From Deltaproteobacteria bacterium (GTDB taxonomy: Bacteria; Bdellovibrionota_B; Oligoflexia; Oligoflexales; Bog-1112): a DNA stretch of 64,000 nucleotides. A program made the translations under genes and the position numbers. Below, piece by piece: positions 54,052-64,000 of the stretch. Numbering within the stretch: the first letter of the stretch is position 1; each line of letters begins with the position of its first letter. The stretch covers positions 20,662 through 84,661 of the forward strand of contig JACPKR010000072.1 in the NCBI GenBank assembly GCA_016186945.1. Reading direction: 5' to 3'. Below the pieces are notes generated by a model. It was not told the origin of the DNA. It ran no database searches and saw nothing but the letters and a program-made list of their open reading frames with translations.

Positions 54052-54417
54052 CTATTTGCTTAATAACACTTCTCTTTGCCCACTGGAAAGCAGCATTAAT
54101 ACAACGTTCAACGCCAGACCTACTGCTGCCCCAATTACAACCAACAACGGATCAAATTCAAGGAATTTCAATCCGACATAAATGAGAGCTAAAAGGTTAA
54201 TTATCTTAATAAAGATTGCAAGGAAAAGAATTGATCGCCGTCCAAAAAATTTTCGCCCGCTGAAAAAACGGCTATAGGCAGCTATCAAAAGCAGAAAAGT
54301 GTTGATAGAGAATATCAGGCTCCCGAATATCAAAGCTGCGACTTTCGGAGAATCCCATGTCAGTATTTGCCCCGCTGTCAAAATGAATAAAAAAAAGACA
54401 AATCGTTTGAGCAGCAT
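54052..54417 (-). CDS. Small membrane protein, AtpI-like
   Basis: This 121-residue protein has four predicted membrane helices (FVFFLFILTAGQILTW, VAALIFGSLIFSINTFLLLIAAY, ILFLAIFIKIINLLALIYVGL, LLVVIGAAVGLALNVVLML) and little soluble sequence. Position directly upstream of atpB in the transcription direction, 54 bases away, together with size and topology fits the ATP synthase subunit I (AtpI) family, a chaperone-like factor for c-ring assembly. Sequence conservation in the family is poor, so the call is mainly positional. Confidence 0.7.
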   Translation of the reverse strand: MLLKRFVFFLFILTAGQILTWDSPKVAALIFGSLIFSINTFLLLIAAYSRFFSGRKFFGRRSILFLAIFIKIINLLALIYVGLKFLEFDPLLVVIGAAVGLALNVVLMLLSSGQREVLLSK

Positions 54418-54427
54418 TTTTTCAACC

Positions 54428-54661
54428 TTACTTCTTATTTTTCATATCTCTTTCGATCTGTAGTAACCTACGCATGACCACATAATAGGTATGGCTTACG
54501 GCGACGATGCAAAGAGGCCAGATAATATACCCCCAGGAAAAGGATTGCGGATAGTGTTCTTCCAAAATTGGCACAAAAAAGTAAGCTGCCAAAATAAAAG
54601 CAACTGCTTGGGTATTGGCTGCCAAAAAATATGCGAATGCCTTAACTATCTCGCGATTCAA
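54428..54661 (-). CDS. Small membrane protein, AtpZ/AtpI-like
   Basis: This 77-residue protein has two membrane helices (AVAFILAAYFFVPILEEHY and WGYIIWPLCIVAVSHTYYVVM) and a basic C-terminus. It sits 10 bases upstream of the AtpI-like gene and so may be the AtpQ/AtpZ partner found with AtpI in delta-type ATP synthase operons. There is no sequence motif specific enough to prove this. It is the first gene of the minus-strand run and diverges from dnaA. Confidence 0.65.
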   Translation of the reverse strand: MNREIVKAFAYFLAANTQAVAFILAAYFFVPILEEHYPQSFSWGYIIWPLCIVAVSHTYYVVMRRLLQIERDMKNKK

Positions 54662-54754
54662 GGTTTTCTAGCCCTTCTTAATGTCTTGCACCCAATCTCT
54701 TCGGATGTTAATTTCAGTTCATCTAGAGCCTTTACTCTCAAATACAACAAATCG

Positions 54755-54781
54755 TCTACAAACAAACAGCTATTCTATAAT
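54755..54781 (+). promoter_or_regulatory. Promoter candidate for dnaA
   Basis: A perfect TATAAT (54776-54781) lies 38 bases before the dnaA ATG. The best -35 match is TCTACA at 54755-54760, 15 bases upstream, which is short. Confidence 0.45.
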
Positions 54782-54819
54782 GTAGCGGTGGTTTTATCTT
54801 GCGCTGAATTACTCTCATT

Positions 54820-56307
54820 ATGGCGACAGAATTGTTCACTAAAGAAAATCATGATCCAGTTTCTTCTGGTGAAGTTCTTATCACCAAAGAAACGGTCGTC
54901 CAACCATCTTCTGATGCAAGCAAGGTCTGGGAGTATATACGAAATGAGATCAGGTCTCACATAGACGATCATCAGTATATTAAATTCATTCATCCTGTGA
55001 AAGTACTCCCTAGCAACAAAGATGAACTTGTTTTAGTTGTACCTTCAATGAATTTCTATCAAATCCTCCTAAATGATTTTTTGGAACTAATTGAGCGATG
55101 TAAAAACAGACTCGGATTCGAACATCTATCTATCATTATCGATTTGGAAGGAAACAAAGAATCGAATTCATCTCAAAACGCGCTTCAACCTTCGAAAGGA
55201 TCAGAAAACGAAGTCCCGTCAGACGAAATTGCGGATACTGATCTTCTCTTTTCAGAAACTTTATCTAGAAAAACAAGACTAAATCCAAACTATTGCTTTG
55301 AAACTTATGTTCGGGGTCCTTCCAATCAGTTTGCGTTAGCGGCCTGCAACAGTGTAGCGGATCATCCTGGTTCGTCCTACAACCCTTTATTTATCTTTGG
55401 TGCAACAGGTTTGGGAAAAACGCATCTCTTGCATGCAGTTGGTAACAAAATTGCAAAGCAACACCCAGAGAAGACAATAACCTACATTAGCAGCGAAAGG
55501 TTCATGAATGAACTTATTTATTGCCTGCGGCACAATAAGATAATTGATTTCCGTCAAAAATATCGTCTATGTGACCTTTTCCTGATGGATGATATTCAGT
55601 TTATTTCTGGAAACAAAACCGCAACCCAAGAGGAGTTCTTTCATACTTTCAACACACTCTATGAGAGGAAAAAGCAAATAATCATTACCTCTGATCTTTT
55701 TCCTCAAGACATTCCTGACATAGAAGAGAGGCTGCGCAATCGATTCCAATGGGGCCTCATAGCCGATATTCAGCCACCAGAGATTGAACATCGAATTGCC
55801 ATTTTGTATTCGAAAGCGCACCAGCTGGGGATAACTCTCAGTGCGGAAGTTGCTGAATATATCGCTGGAATAGTAAAGAGAAATGTTCGAGAACTTGAAG
55901 GGGCATTGCACAGATTGGCTGCATTTGCGGCTCTTCAAGGGCGGGTGCTTAACATGCATCTAGCGATTGAAACCTTTTCGAACATGGTAAGGGTGGATGA
56001 GCAGTCAAAACCAGAAATGATCATGGACGCTGTTCAAAAAGCTGTTGCCGAGCATTTTCAAATAAAGGTTTCTGATCTTCGATCACGACGTAGGCAGAAA
56101 GCTTTTACATTACCAAGACAAGTTGCTATGTACTTGTGTCGGCAATTCGCCAACATGTCTTTCACTGAAATTGGGGAAAGATTTGGCGGCAAAGATCATT
56201 CGACGGTAATGCATGCCGTGCGCAAAATAACTCTTGAAAGAAAGCGTAGTACCGGTCTTACGGGACATCTCGAAGCACTTGAAAGATGTTTAGGTCGAAT
56301 CAAATAA
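54820..56307 (+). CDS. dnaA: Chromosomal replication initiator DnaA
   Basis: The 495-residue protein has all DnaA domains. Domain I (about 25-110) has VWEYIRNEIRSHIDDHQYIKFI; a Ser/Glu-rich linker (domain II) spans about 115-150; the AAA+ domain has NPLFIFGATGLGKTHLLHAVG with the P-loop at 194-201, Walker B LFLMDDIQF and the Arg-finger region IEERLRNRFQWGL; domain IV at the end has GERFGGKDHSTVMHAVRKI that contacts DnaA boxes. It starts replication at oriC. It reads toward the box cluster at 56418-56492. No strong ribosome site is seen before the ATG; the neighbouring atp genes diverge. Confidence 0.97.
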   Translation: MATELFTKENHDPVSSGEVLITKETVVQPSSDASKVWEYIRNEIRSHIDDHQYIKFIHPVKVLPSNKDELVLVVPSMNFYQILLNDFLELIERCKNRLGFEHLSIIIDLEGNKESNSSQNALQPSKGSENEVPSDEIADTDLLFSETLSRKTRLNPNYCFETYVRGPSNQFALAACNSVADHPGSSYNPLFIFGATGLGKTHLLHAVGNKIAKQHPEKTITYISSERFMNELIYCLRHNKIIDFRQKYRLCDLFLMDDIQFISGNKTATQEEFFHTFNTLYERKKQIIITSDLFPQDIPDIEERLRNRFQWGLIADIQPPEIEHRIAILYSKAHQLGITLSAEVAEYIAGIVKRNVRELEGALHRLAAFAALQGRVLNMHLAIETFSNMVRVDEQSKPEMIMDAVQKAVAEHFQIKVSDLRSRRRQKAFTLPRQVAMYLCRQFANMSFTEIGERFGGKDHSTVMHAVRKITLERKRSTGLTGHLEALERCLGRIK

Positions 56308-56671
56308 CTCCTAGATAAGACCATACTATAATATGGACAAATGACTGAAAATCTGTATCAATTTATGGTGGCATACTACTGTATGGTTATTTTAATATGT
56401 TGATATCATTTAAAAAGTTATCCACAGGTTTTTTCGTGATTTTTTGTAACCTGCTAATATTGCTTAAAAAGTTATCCACAGAGTTATCCACAGGTTGTAA
56501 ATTTTTTATGGTCTAATATCAGAATGTTAGAAGCGTTTGCACAAAAATTATGCACGAGACTAATTCTATTAATTCTAGTATTAGTAAATCTAAAAAAAAA
56601 AATAAAAATCGAATCAGTAGTCGAAAAAAAATATATGGTGGTGCCAAAAACTAACTGCCTAAGGATTGAGC
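56308..56671. other. Probable chromosomal origin of replication (oriC)
   Basis: This 364-base gap between dnaA and dnaN holds no open gene. Three perfect DnaA boxes lie at 56418-56492 and an A/T-rich stretch with long A runs lies at about 56560-56640, beside the dnaN start. Location, boxes and an AT-rich unwinding element are those of bacterial origins. Two of the boxes sit in the same AAAAAGTTATCCACAG context. Confidence 0.85.
56418..56492 (+). promoter_or_regulatory. Cluster of three DnaA boxes
   Basis: TTATCCACA occurs at 56418-56426, 56472-56480 and 56484-56492, all on the plus strand. The first two are 54 bases apart (close to five helical turns), the last two 12 apart. Confidence 0.9.
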
Positions 56672-57811
56672 ATGAGAGTGGTAATTGACAAGCAAGCGTT
56701 GGCGACAATGACGAGTCGGGTTCAGGGGGCATTGGGGGATAAAAATTTCGCCCACATCGTAATGGAAGCAAATCAGACGACAGACGGAGGTCAATTGCAA
56801 CTTGTGGTGAGGGATCGTGTTATGGCTATTTACTGCGAAGAATCGTGTCAAGTTGAAAGGGAAGGAAAATCTTTTGTACCTGCAAAACTTTTTTCCGACA
56901 TGGTTCGCGAGTTACCTGCCGGCTCGGTAACACTATTCGTTGAAGGGTCTAAACTAGTCGTATCAGCTGGTGGGAAAAATGAATTTCTCATGAAACTGCC
57001 TTTGCTCGATAATGTCGAGGATCTGAGAGGGCCTAAACACGGAGCGACGCAAGAAAGTCTTGAAATTCCCAGTGCAAAGCTTGCTTATATGATTGATCAG
57101 ATACAGTTTTGCGTTAGTCAGGAATCACCGCGAAATTATGGGACTGTAGCTTTTTTGCACAGACCAAGTGGGAATAAGCTGCGTATTGTGGGTACAGACG
57201 GCTTTCGGCTGTCTTTTTGTGAAGCAGACATCGAGATGCCAGCTGGGTTCCTTGTGGGGAGTGGAATTTGTATTTCAAAGCGAGGCGTGACTGAATTAGG
57301 CCGAATGTGCAACGAGGGGTATGAAACCATTAGCCTAACCATTTCAGACGATAGAAACACCCTTGTGGCTATTGTGAGAGGGTATAAATTGATCAGCCTT
57401 CTCTCAACCTTAAACTTTCCCAACTATCAGGGCGTTGTTCCGGATTTCGAACCGTCCATGATCAATGTCCATTGTCAGTCTTTGCAAAGTGTCGCAAAGA
57501 GGGTTCTTTTAGCCGCTGATAAGACCAAAACCTTGAAATTAAATTTGAAGAAAGGGTCTATGACCCTATCCTCGCGTGATGTTGGAAATTCAGAGGGGTA
57601 TGAAACGATTCCGCTGGAAGAGTATTCCGGTCCGGCTGGAGCGTTTTCTATCAACGGTAAATTTCTGACAGATGTTATTTCAGCTACCATGAGTGAAATG
57701 ATTAACATAAGATTTAATGATGATAATAGTCCTGTGTTAATGATTCCCACTGCTGAGCCAGCTGAGTGCCGATCTCAGCATGTTTTAGTGCCTATAAAAG
57801 AAAGTAATTAG
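56672..57811 (+). CDS. dnaN: DNA polymerase III beta sliding clamp
   Basis: The protein has 379 residues from ATG 56672, which has AAGGA 6 bases upstream; a TTG two codons earlier is unlikely. It has the clamp layout of three similar domains: the N-terminal MRVVIDKQALATMTSRVQGAL segment, GTDGFRLSFCE in the second domain and the C-terminal VLMIPTAEPAECRSQHVLVPIKE. It encircles DNA and holds polymerase III. It lies directly after the origin, with gyrB 28 bases downstream and no recF between them. Confidence 0.96.
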   Translation: MRVVIDKQALATMTSRVQGALGDKNFAHIVMEANQTTDGGQLQLVVRDRVMAIYCEESCQVEREGKSFVPAKLFSDMVRELPAGSVTLFVEGSKLVVSAGGKNEFLMKLPLLDNVEDLRGPKHGATQESLEIPSAKLAYMIDQIQFCVSQESPRNYGTVAFLHRPSGNKLRIVGTDGFRLSFCEADIEMPAGFLVGSGICISKRGVTELGRMCNEGYETISLTISDDRNTLVAIVRGYKLISLLSTLNFPNYQGVVPDFEPSMINVHCQSLQSVAKRVLLAADKTKTLKLNLKKGSMTLSSRDVGNSEGYETIPLEEYSGPAGAFSINGKFLTDVISATMSEMINIRFNDDNSPVLMIPTAEPAECRSQHVLVPIKESN

Positions 57812-57827
57812 TGTTTAATTATTCTAG

Positions 57828-60329
<2,502 letters not shown>

Positions 60330-60337
60330 AGGGTCAA

Positions 60338-62797
60338 ATGGAACAAATTACAATTATGCCTATCAATATAGAGAGTGAATTAAAAACTTCCTTTCTTGAC
60401 TACTCTATGAGCGTTATAGTTTCTCGCGCTTTACCTGATGTCCGAGACGGTTTAAAGCCTGTCCATCGACGTATCCTCTATGCGATGGACAATTTGAAAA
60501 ACTATCATAATCGGCCCTATCTGAAGTCCGCTCGTATCGTGGGTGATGTGATCGGTAAGTATCATCCTCATGGTGATTCTCCTGTCTATGAAGCCATGGT
60601 GCGAATGGCTCAAGACTTTTCATTGCGTTATCCTTTGGTAGACGGTCAGGGAAATTTCGGATCTATCGACGGCGATAGTGCTGCTGCGATGCGTTATACC
60701 GAGTCTCGGATGGAAGAATTAAGCGAATTTCTTCTCTCTGATCTTGACAAGGAGACCGTCGACTTTGTTCCCAATTACGACAATAAAGAGCATGAACCAA
60801 CGGTGCTTCCTGCCAGGGTTCCACAGCTTTTAATAAACGGCAGTTCTGGTATTGCTGTGGGAATGGCAACAAATATTCCACCCCATAATCTTGGTGAAAT
60901 TCTTACGGCATTGGAAGCTTACATTAAAGATCCGTCCATTTCAATTGAGGGACTCTTGGATTTAGTCAAAGGTCCTGATTTTCCAACGGCGGGTGAAATC
61001 CATGGCGTTCAAGGCATTCGTGAGGCATACCGTACTGGTCGTGGTGCGATTCTAGTTAGAGCGAAAGCTGACATTGAAAGCTCATCCTCGGGCAAAGAAA
61101 AAATAATCATCCGTGAAATTCCCTTCCAGGTGAATAAGGCAAAGCTGATTGAGAAAATTGCTGACCTTGTGCGAAATAGAAAACTAGAAGGGGTTTCAGA
61201 CATTAGAGATGAATCCGCTCGTAAAGAAATTCGGGTCGTAGTTGATGTAAAAAGGGGGGAGTCGTCTGAAGTTCTTCTAAACAACCTTTTCAAACTTACA
61301 CCGATGCAGTCTTCTTTTGGTGTAAATCTAGTTGCCTTGGTTCGGGGGATTCCAAAGATTCTCAATCTGAAAGAAATGATTGCAGAATTTTATCAACATC
61401 GACGTGAAGTTGTGCTGCGGCGAACAGCTTTTTTGCTGCGTAAAAGTGAAGAGCGAGCCCATATTTTACTCGGTTTAAAAATAGCAGTTGAAAATGCAGA
61501 AGACGTTATTGCTCTCATAAGAAGCTCTAAAGATACGGCTGTCGCTCAGGAAAGTCTTGTGAAACGGTTTGAGCTTTCGGAACTTCAGGCAAAAGCTATT
61601 CTGGATATGAGATTGGCAAGGTTGACTGGGTTAGAAATGAGTAAAATCGTTTCTGACTATCAGGATCTGTTAACTGAGATAGTCAAATTGAAAAACATTT
61701 TGAGAGAAGACAACGAAGTAACTCGGATTGTTTTGGAGGAGCTTGTTGAAATTAGAGAAAAATTTGCTGACGAGCGACGGACAAAAATTTTTCCAAAAGC
61801 CGCAGATGAATTTACCATGGAAAGTCTGATTGCAGACGAAAATGTTGCTGTGACGATCACACATGGTGGATATGTAAAAAGAACAGCCTTAACTGAAATT
61901 AGTTCTCAAAAAAGGGGCGGGCGTGGCAAAAGCGGCATGCTCATGAAGGAAGAGGACTTTATTCACGATGTCTTTATCACGAGCAATCACCAGGACCTCC
62001 TGTGTTTCACAAATACCGGGAAAGTTTATAACTTGAAAGTTTATGAACTTCCTGAAGCGGGTTTAAGATCCCGGGGGACTCATTTCGCCAATCTTATTAA
62101 CTTTGAAAAAGACGAGCGAATTGTGTCGACTCTTCCGATTGAGGAATACAAAAAAGACAGTTTTGTTTTTTCAGTAACGAAAAAGGGTTACATCAAAAAA
62201 ACGGAACTTATGGCTTATTCCAATGTGCGTTCCACTGGGATTATTGGGTTGAAACTTGACGAAGGGGATTCGCTTGTTGGATGCGAGTTTGGGAAGAAAG
62301 GCGATGAAATCCTAATTGCTACTCGTTTAGGGAAGGCCATTCGCTTTACGGAAGAAGAGGTTAGAGCTGTCGGGCGAGCCTCTCGTGGGGTTACGGCAAT
62401 CCGTTTTTCAGATAAAGAGGATTGCGTCATTGGAATTGAAATTCTTCGATCGGGGGAGAAGTCAACCATCCTGTCGGCATGCGAAAATGGCTTTGGCAAA
62501 CGCACGGGTTTGGAAGAGTATCGCCTTCAAACGCGAGGCGGGAAGGGCACTTTTACTATCAAGGTTACGGAAAGAAATGGGCCTGTAGTTGGGATTTGTC
62601 AGGTTCACGATGATGATCAGATTGTGATGATGACTTCAGCTGGGAAGCTGATGCGGTTTAATGCGAGCGAGATCAGCATTATTGGCAGGCATACACAAGG
62701 AGTCCGACTCATGCATTTGTCAGAAGGAGAAAAAGTTATTGGAATCGAAAAAGTAGCGAGTGAAGATGGAGAGGGGACTGAAGATGGAGAGGAGTGA
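60338..62797 (+). CDS. gyrA: DNA gyrase subunit A
   Basis: The 819-residue protein has the winged-helix breakage-reunion domain with [47 protein letters not shown] (quinolone-binding region with Ser and Glu in the positions equivalent to E. coli 83 and 87) and the active-site Tyr in AMRYTESR. A coiled-coil part (about 380-480) is followed by the C-terminal beta-pinwheel with GGxGK-type blades, including a GyrA-box-like [10 protein letters not shown], and a final acidic tail. It breaks and rejoins DNA in the gyrase tetramer. Its stop overlaps the next start at a GTGA junction. Confidence 0.97.
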   Translation: MEQITIMPINIESELKTSFLDYSMSVIVSRALPDVRDGLKPVHRRILYAMDNLKNYHNRPYLKSARIVGDVIGKYHPHGDSPVYEAMVRMAQDFSLRYPLVDGQGNFGSIDGDSAAAMRYTESRMEELSEFLLSDLDKETVDFVPNYDNKEHEPTVLPARVPQLLINGSSGIAVGMATNIPPHNLGEILTALEAYIKDPSISIEGLLDLVKGPDFPTAGEIHGVQGIREAYRTGRGAILVRAKADIESSSSGKEKIIIREIPFQVNKAKLIEKIADLVRNRKLEGVSDIRDESARKEIRVVVDVKRGESSEVLLNNLFKLTPMQSSFGVNLVALVRGIPKILNLKEMIAEFYQHRREVVLRRTAFLLRKSEERAHILLGLKIAVENAEDVIALIRSSKDTAVAQESLVKRFELSELQAKAILDMRLARLTGLEMSKIVSDYQDLLTEIVKLKNILREDNEVTRIVLEELVEIREKFADERRTKIFPKAADEFTMESLIADENVAVTITHGGYVKRTALTEISSQKRGGRGKSGMLMKEEDFIHDVFITSNHQDLLCFTNTGKVYNLKVYELPEAGLRSRGTHFANLINFEKDERIVSTLPIEEYKKDSFVFSVTKKGYIKKTELMAYSNVRSTGIIGLKLDEGDSLVGCEFGKKGDEILIATRLGKAIRFTEEEVRAVGRASRGVTAIRFSDKEDCVIGIEILRSGEKSTILSACENGFGKRTGLEEYRLQTRGGKGTFTIKVTERNGPVVGICQVHDDDQIVMMTSAGKLMRFNASEISIIGRHTQGVRLMHLSEGEKVIGIEKVASEDGEGTEDGEE

Positions 62798-63858
62798 GTA
62801 AATTGATAGTGGCGAAGGATGAGTCGGATTTTAGAAAACTCCTGGAGCCCTATTTGATTTCGAAAAAGATGACTCATGCCTGGGGGTCCGTAGGGCGCCT
62901 TCAAGAAGTAACCACCGCGCTGTTTACAGTTTCCGAACCGCAAGGGAATTATATTTTTGACCTTGCTAGTTTGACAAAAGTTCTCGTCACTTTGCCTTTG
63001 TGGTTGTCCGAGATTTTCAGAGGCTCATTACCGTTGGATATGACATTGGGGGCGTGGCTTGGTGCTCAGGAAGAGTTATTCACCCCCAATTTACGAAATT
63101 TACCCCTCGCTTTTTTGTTCAGACATTGTGCTGGTCTTCCGGCTTGGCGGAATTTTTGGATGAATAGGCTTGTTAAGCCTCCTGTGTCAGAGGCAGAACA
63201 GCATAGTTTTGTAATCGAAAAGCTAAATCGGCTGTCATCAGACATATCTTTAAATTCCGGTTATGTTTATAGCGACGTTGGGTTTATCCTTTTAGGCGTT
63301 CTCTTGGAGCTTAGGAAGAAACGCACACTTTCGTGCTTATTCGATGAATATTGCGGGACGGAGTTAGGTGTTTCTTTTCCTTGTCTTGGATTTGGGGACA
63401 AGATTAGACAGGTTGACAGGAAATTCATTGTGCCCACATCGTATTGTCCTATAAGACAGCGGATTTTGTGTGGCGAAGTGCATGATGAAAATGCCGCAGC
63501 TTTGAATGGAATTGCTGGCCATGCAGGTTTGTTTGGTGATGGCGAGAGTATGGGACGATTTCTGACTTCGTTTTTTTGTAGCGATGTTGGGAAAGGTCTT
63601 CTTGATCGAAATGTGAAACTTGCCGAGACAGAGGCTTCTGTGAATCTTTATGGATGGAGGAGGCGAGAGTTTTCCTTTCTAAAAGGGGAGCTTGTTTTTG
63701 AGCATTTGGGATTTACGGGTACGGGGGTTTGGTTATTTCCACGTTCAGGTCTCTATATAATATTCTTGACGAATCGTGTGGTCAGTTCACGTACATCGCA
63801 GTGGATTCAGCCGCTTCGGGAACAGGTGTGTGCATTTCTGGCTGAGCGTTTCATTTAG
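62794..63858 (+). CDS. Serine beta-lactamase-fold hydrolase (class C / PBP4*-type)
   Basis: The 354-residue protein starts at GTG 62794, overlapping the gyrA stop. It has the three active-site elements of the family: SxxK at Ser59-Lys62 in LASLTKV, a Tyr-x-Asp/Asn element at 159-161 (GYVYSDVGF) and a C-terminal [10 protein letters not shown] motif equivalent to the KTG/HxG box. [10 protein letters not shown] in between is also typical. Family members include class C beta-lactamases, carboxypeptidases and esterases. It has no convincing signal peptide, so it may act in the cytoplasm, perhaps on a peptide or ester; a drug-inactivating role is not indicated. Coupling to gyrA is by the overlapping start and stop only. 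Confidence 0.85.
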   Translation: MSKLIVAKDESDFRKLLEPYLISKKMTHAWGSVGRLQEVTTALFTVSEPQGNYIFDLASLTKVLVTLPLWLSEIFRGSLPLDMTLGAWLGAQEELFTPNLRNLPLAFLFRHCAGLPAWRNFWMNRLVKPPVSEAEQHSFVIEKLNRLSSDISLNSGYVYSDVGFILLGVLLELRKKRTLSCLFDEYCGTELGVSFPCLGFGDKIRQVDRKFIVPTSYCPIRQRILCGEVHDENAAALNGIAGHAGLFGDGESMGRFLTSFFCSDVGKGLLDRNVKLAETEASVNLYGWRRREFSFLKGELVFEHLGFTGTGVWLFPRSGLYIIFLTNRVVSSRTSQWIQPLREQVCAFLAERFI

Positions 63859-63865
63859 ATGTTGG

Positions 63866-64000
63866 CTAAAACCGAAAAAAGGCACCAAGGACTACATCTA
63901 GCGCGAATGAATTTTTCTTATGGGCTGCTGCTGCGATAAGATCAGCTTCGGGATCGTCGACCGCTGTTGTTGCTGGGGTTTCGGGAAGCCCGACGGTAGA
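63866..64000 (-). CDS. 3' end of a hypothetical protein gene (5' end beyond the window)
   Basis: A minus-strand frame enters from the right edge and ends at TAG 63866, giving 44 residues. The C-terminus is Ala-rich, then ends in SFALDVVLGAFFRF. The final aromatic residue is compatible with an outer-membrane beta-barrel end, but the fragment is too short to name. It converges with the serine hydrolase gene, with only 7 bases between their ends. Confidence 0.55.
   Translation of the reverse strand, partial: STVGLPETPATTAVDDPEADLIAAAAHKKNSFALDVVLGAFFRF

Overview
This is a bacterial chromosomal segment of about mid GC content that spans a probable replication origin. It reads like a Gram-negative member of the Bdellovibrionota / Oligoflexia or broader deltaproteobacterial grade. 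The clues are parB directly upstream of a split-b-subunit ATP synthase operon (atpF', atpF, atpH, atpA, atpG, atpD, atpC), atpB and atpE with cleavable-looking leaders, a diaducible three-gene succinate dehydrogenase with a single cytochrome b subunit, many lipoproteins, RpoH and a meso-diaminopimelate-type MurE. This placement is an inference from gene content and would need a marker-gene tree; no species is claimed.

Layout. 1-8.8 kb: a catalytically degenerate M1-peptidase-like exported protein (cut by the left edge), a short GlpD-like oxidoreductase, type-2-like isoleucyl-tRNA synthetase, a PF10023-type metallopeptidase lipoprotein and the magnesium channel MgtE. 8.8-20.8 kb is an accessory stretch: two DUF4143-type AAA ATPases, a Fic protein, a MITE-like inverted-repeat element, orphan secreted or membrane proteins, a seven-domain Ig-like lipoprotein, a large orphan lipoprotein and copies of an interspersed terminator-like repeat. 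20.8-30.6 kb: sdhB-sdhA-sdhC, an outer-membrane-type protein, yajC, rpoH, a lipid kinase, the AmgK/MurU peptidoglycan-recycling pair and a LysM lipoprotein.

30.8-44 kb is the division and cell wall cluster: rsmH, ftsL, ftsI, murE, murF, mraY, murD, ftsW, ftsQ, ftsA, ftsZ. It is tightly overlapped up to ftsW, then has a 231-base gap before ftsQ, and ftsZ has its own consensus promoter. mraZ, murG, murC, murB and ddl are not in it. 44-54.7 kb runs on the minus strand: an SDR-family epimerase, a glycosyltransferase, the ATP synthase operon, parB without parA, atpE, atpB and two small atpI-like membrane proteins. 54.8-63.9 kb: dnaA, an AT-rich intergenic region with three perfect DnaA boxes (probable oriC), dnaN, gyrB, gyrA and a serine hydrolase translationally coupled to gyrA. 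A minus-strand gene enters at the right edge.

The most unusual signals are the M1 relative with a lost zinc ligand and catalytic glutamate, an orphan membrane protein whose tail carries overlapping PSAP and PPPY motifs, self-regulation-type palindromes in front of both DUF4143 ATPases and the Fic gene, a 142-base element with perfect 20-base terminal inverted repeats and a G-quadruplex-type tract, and a repeat family that sits exactly on gene stop codons. No tRNA, rRNA or CRISPR array was recognised.
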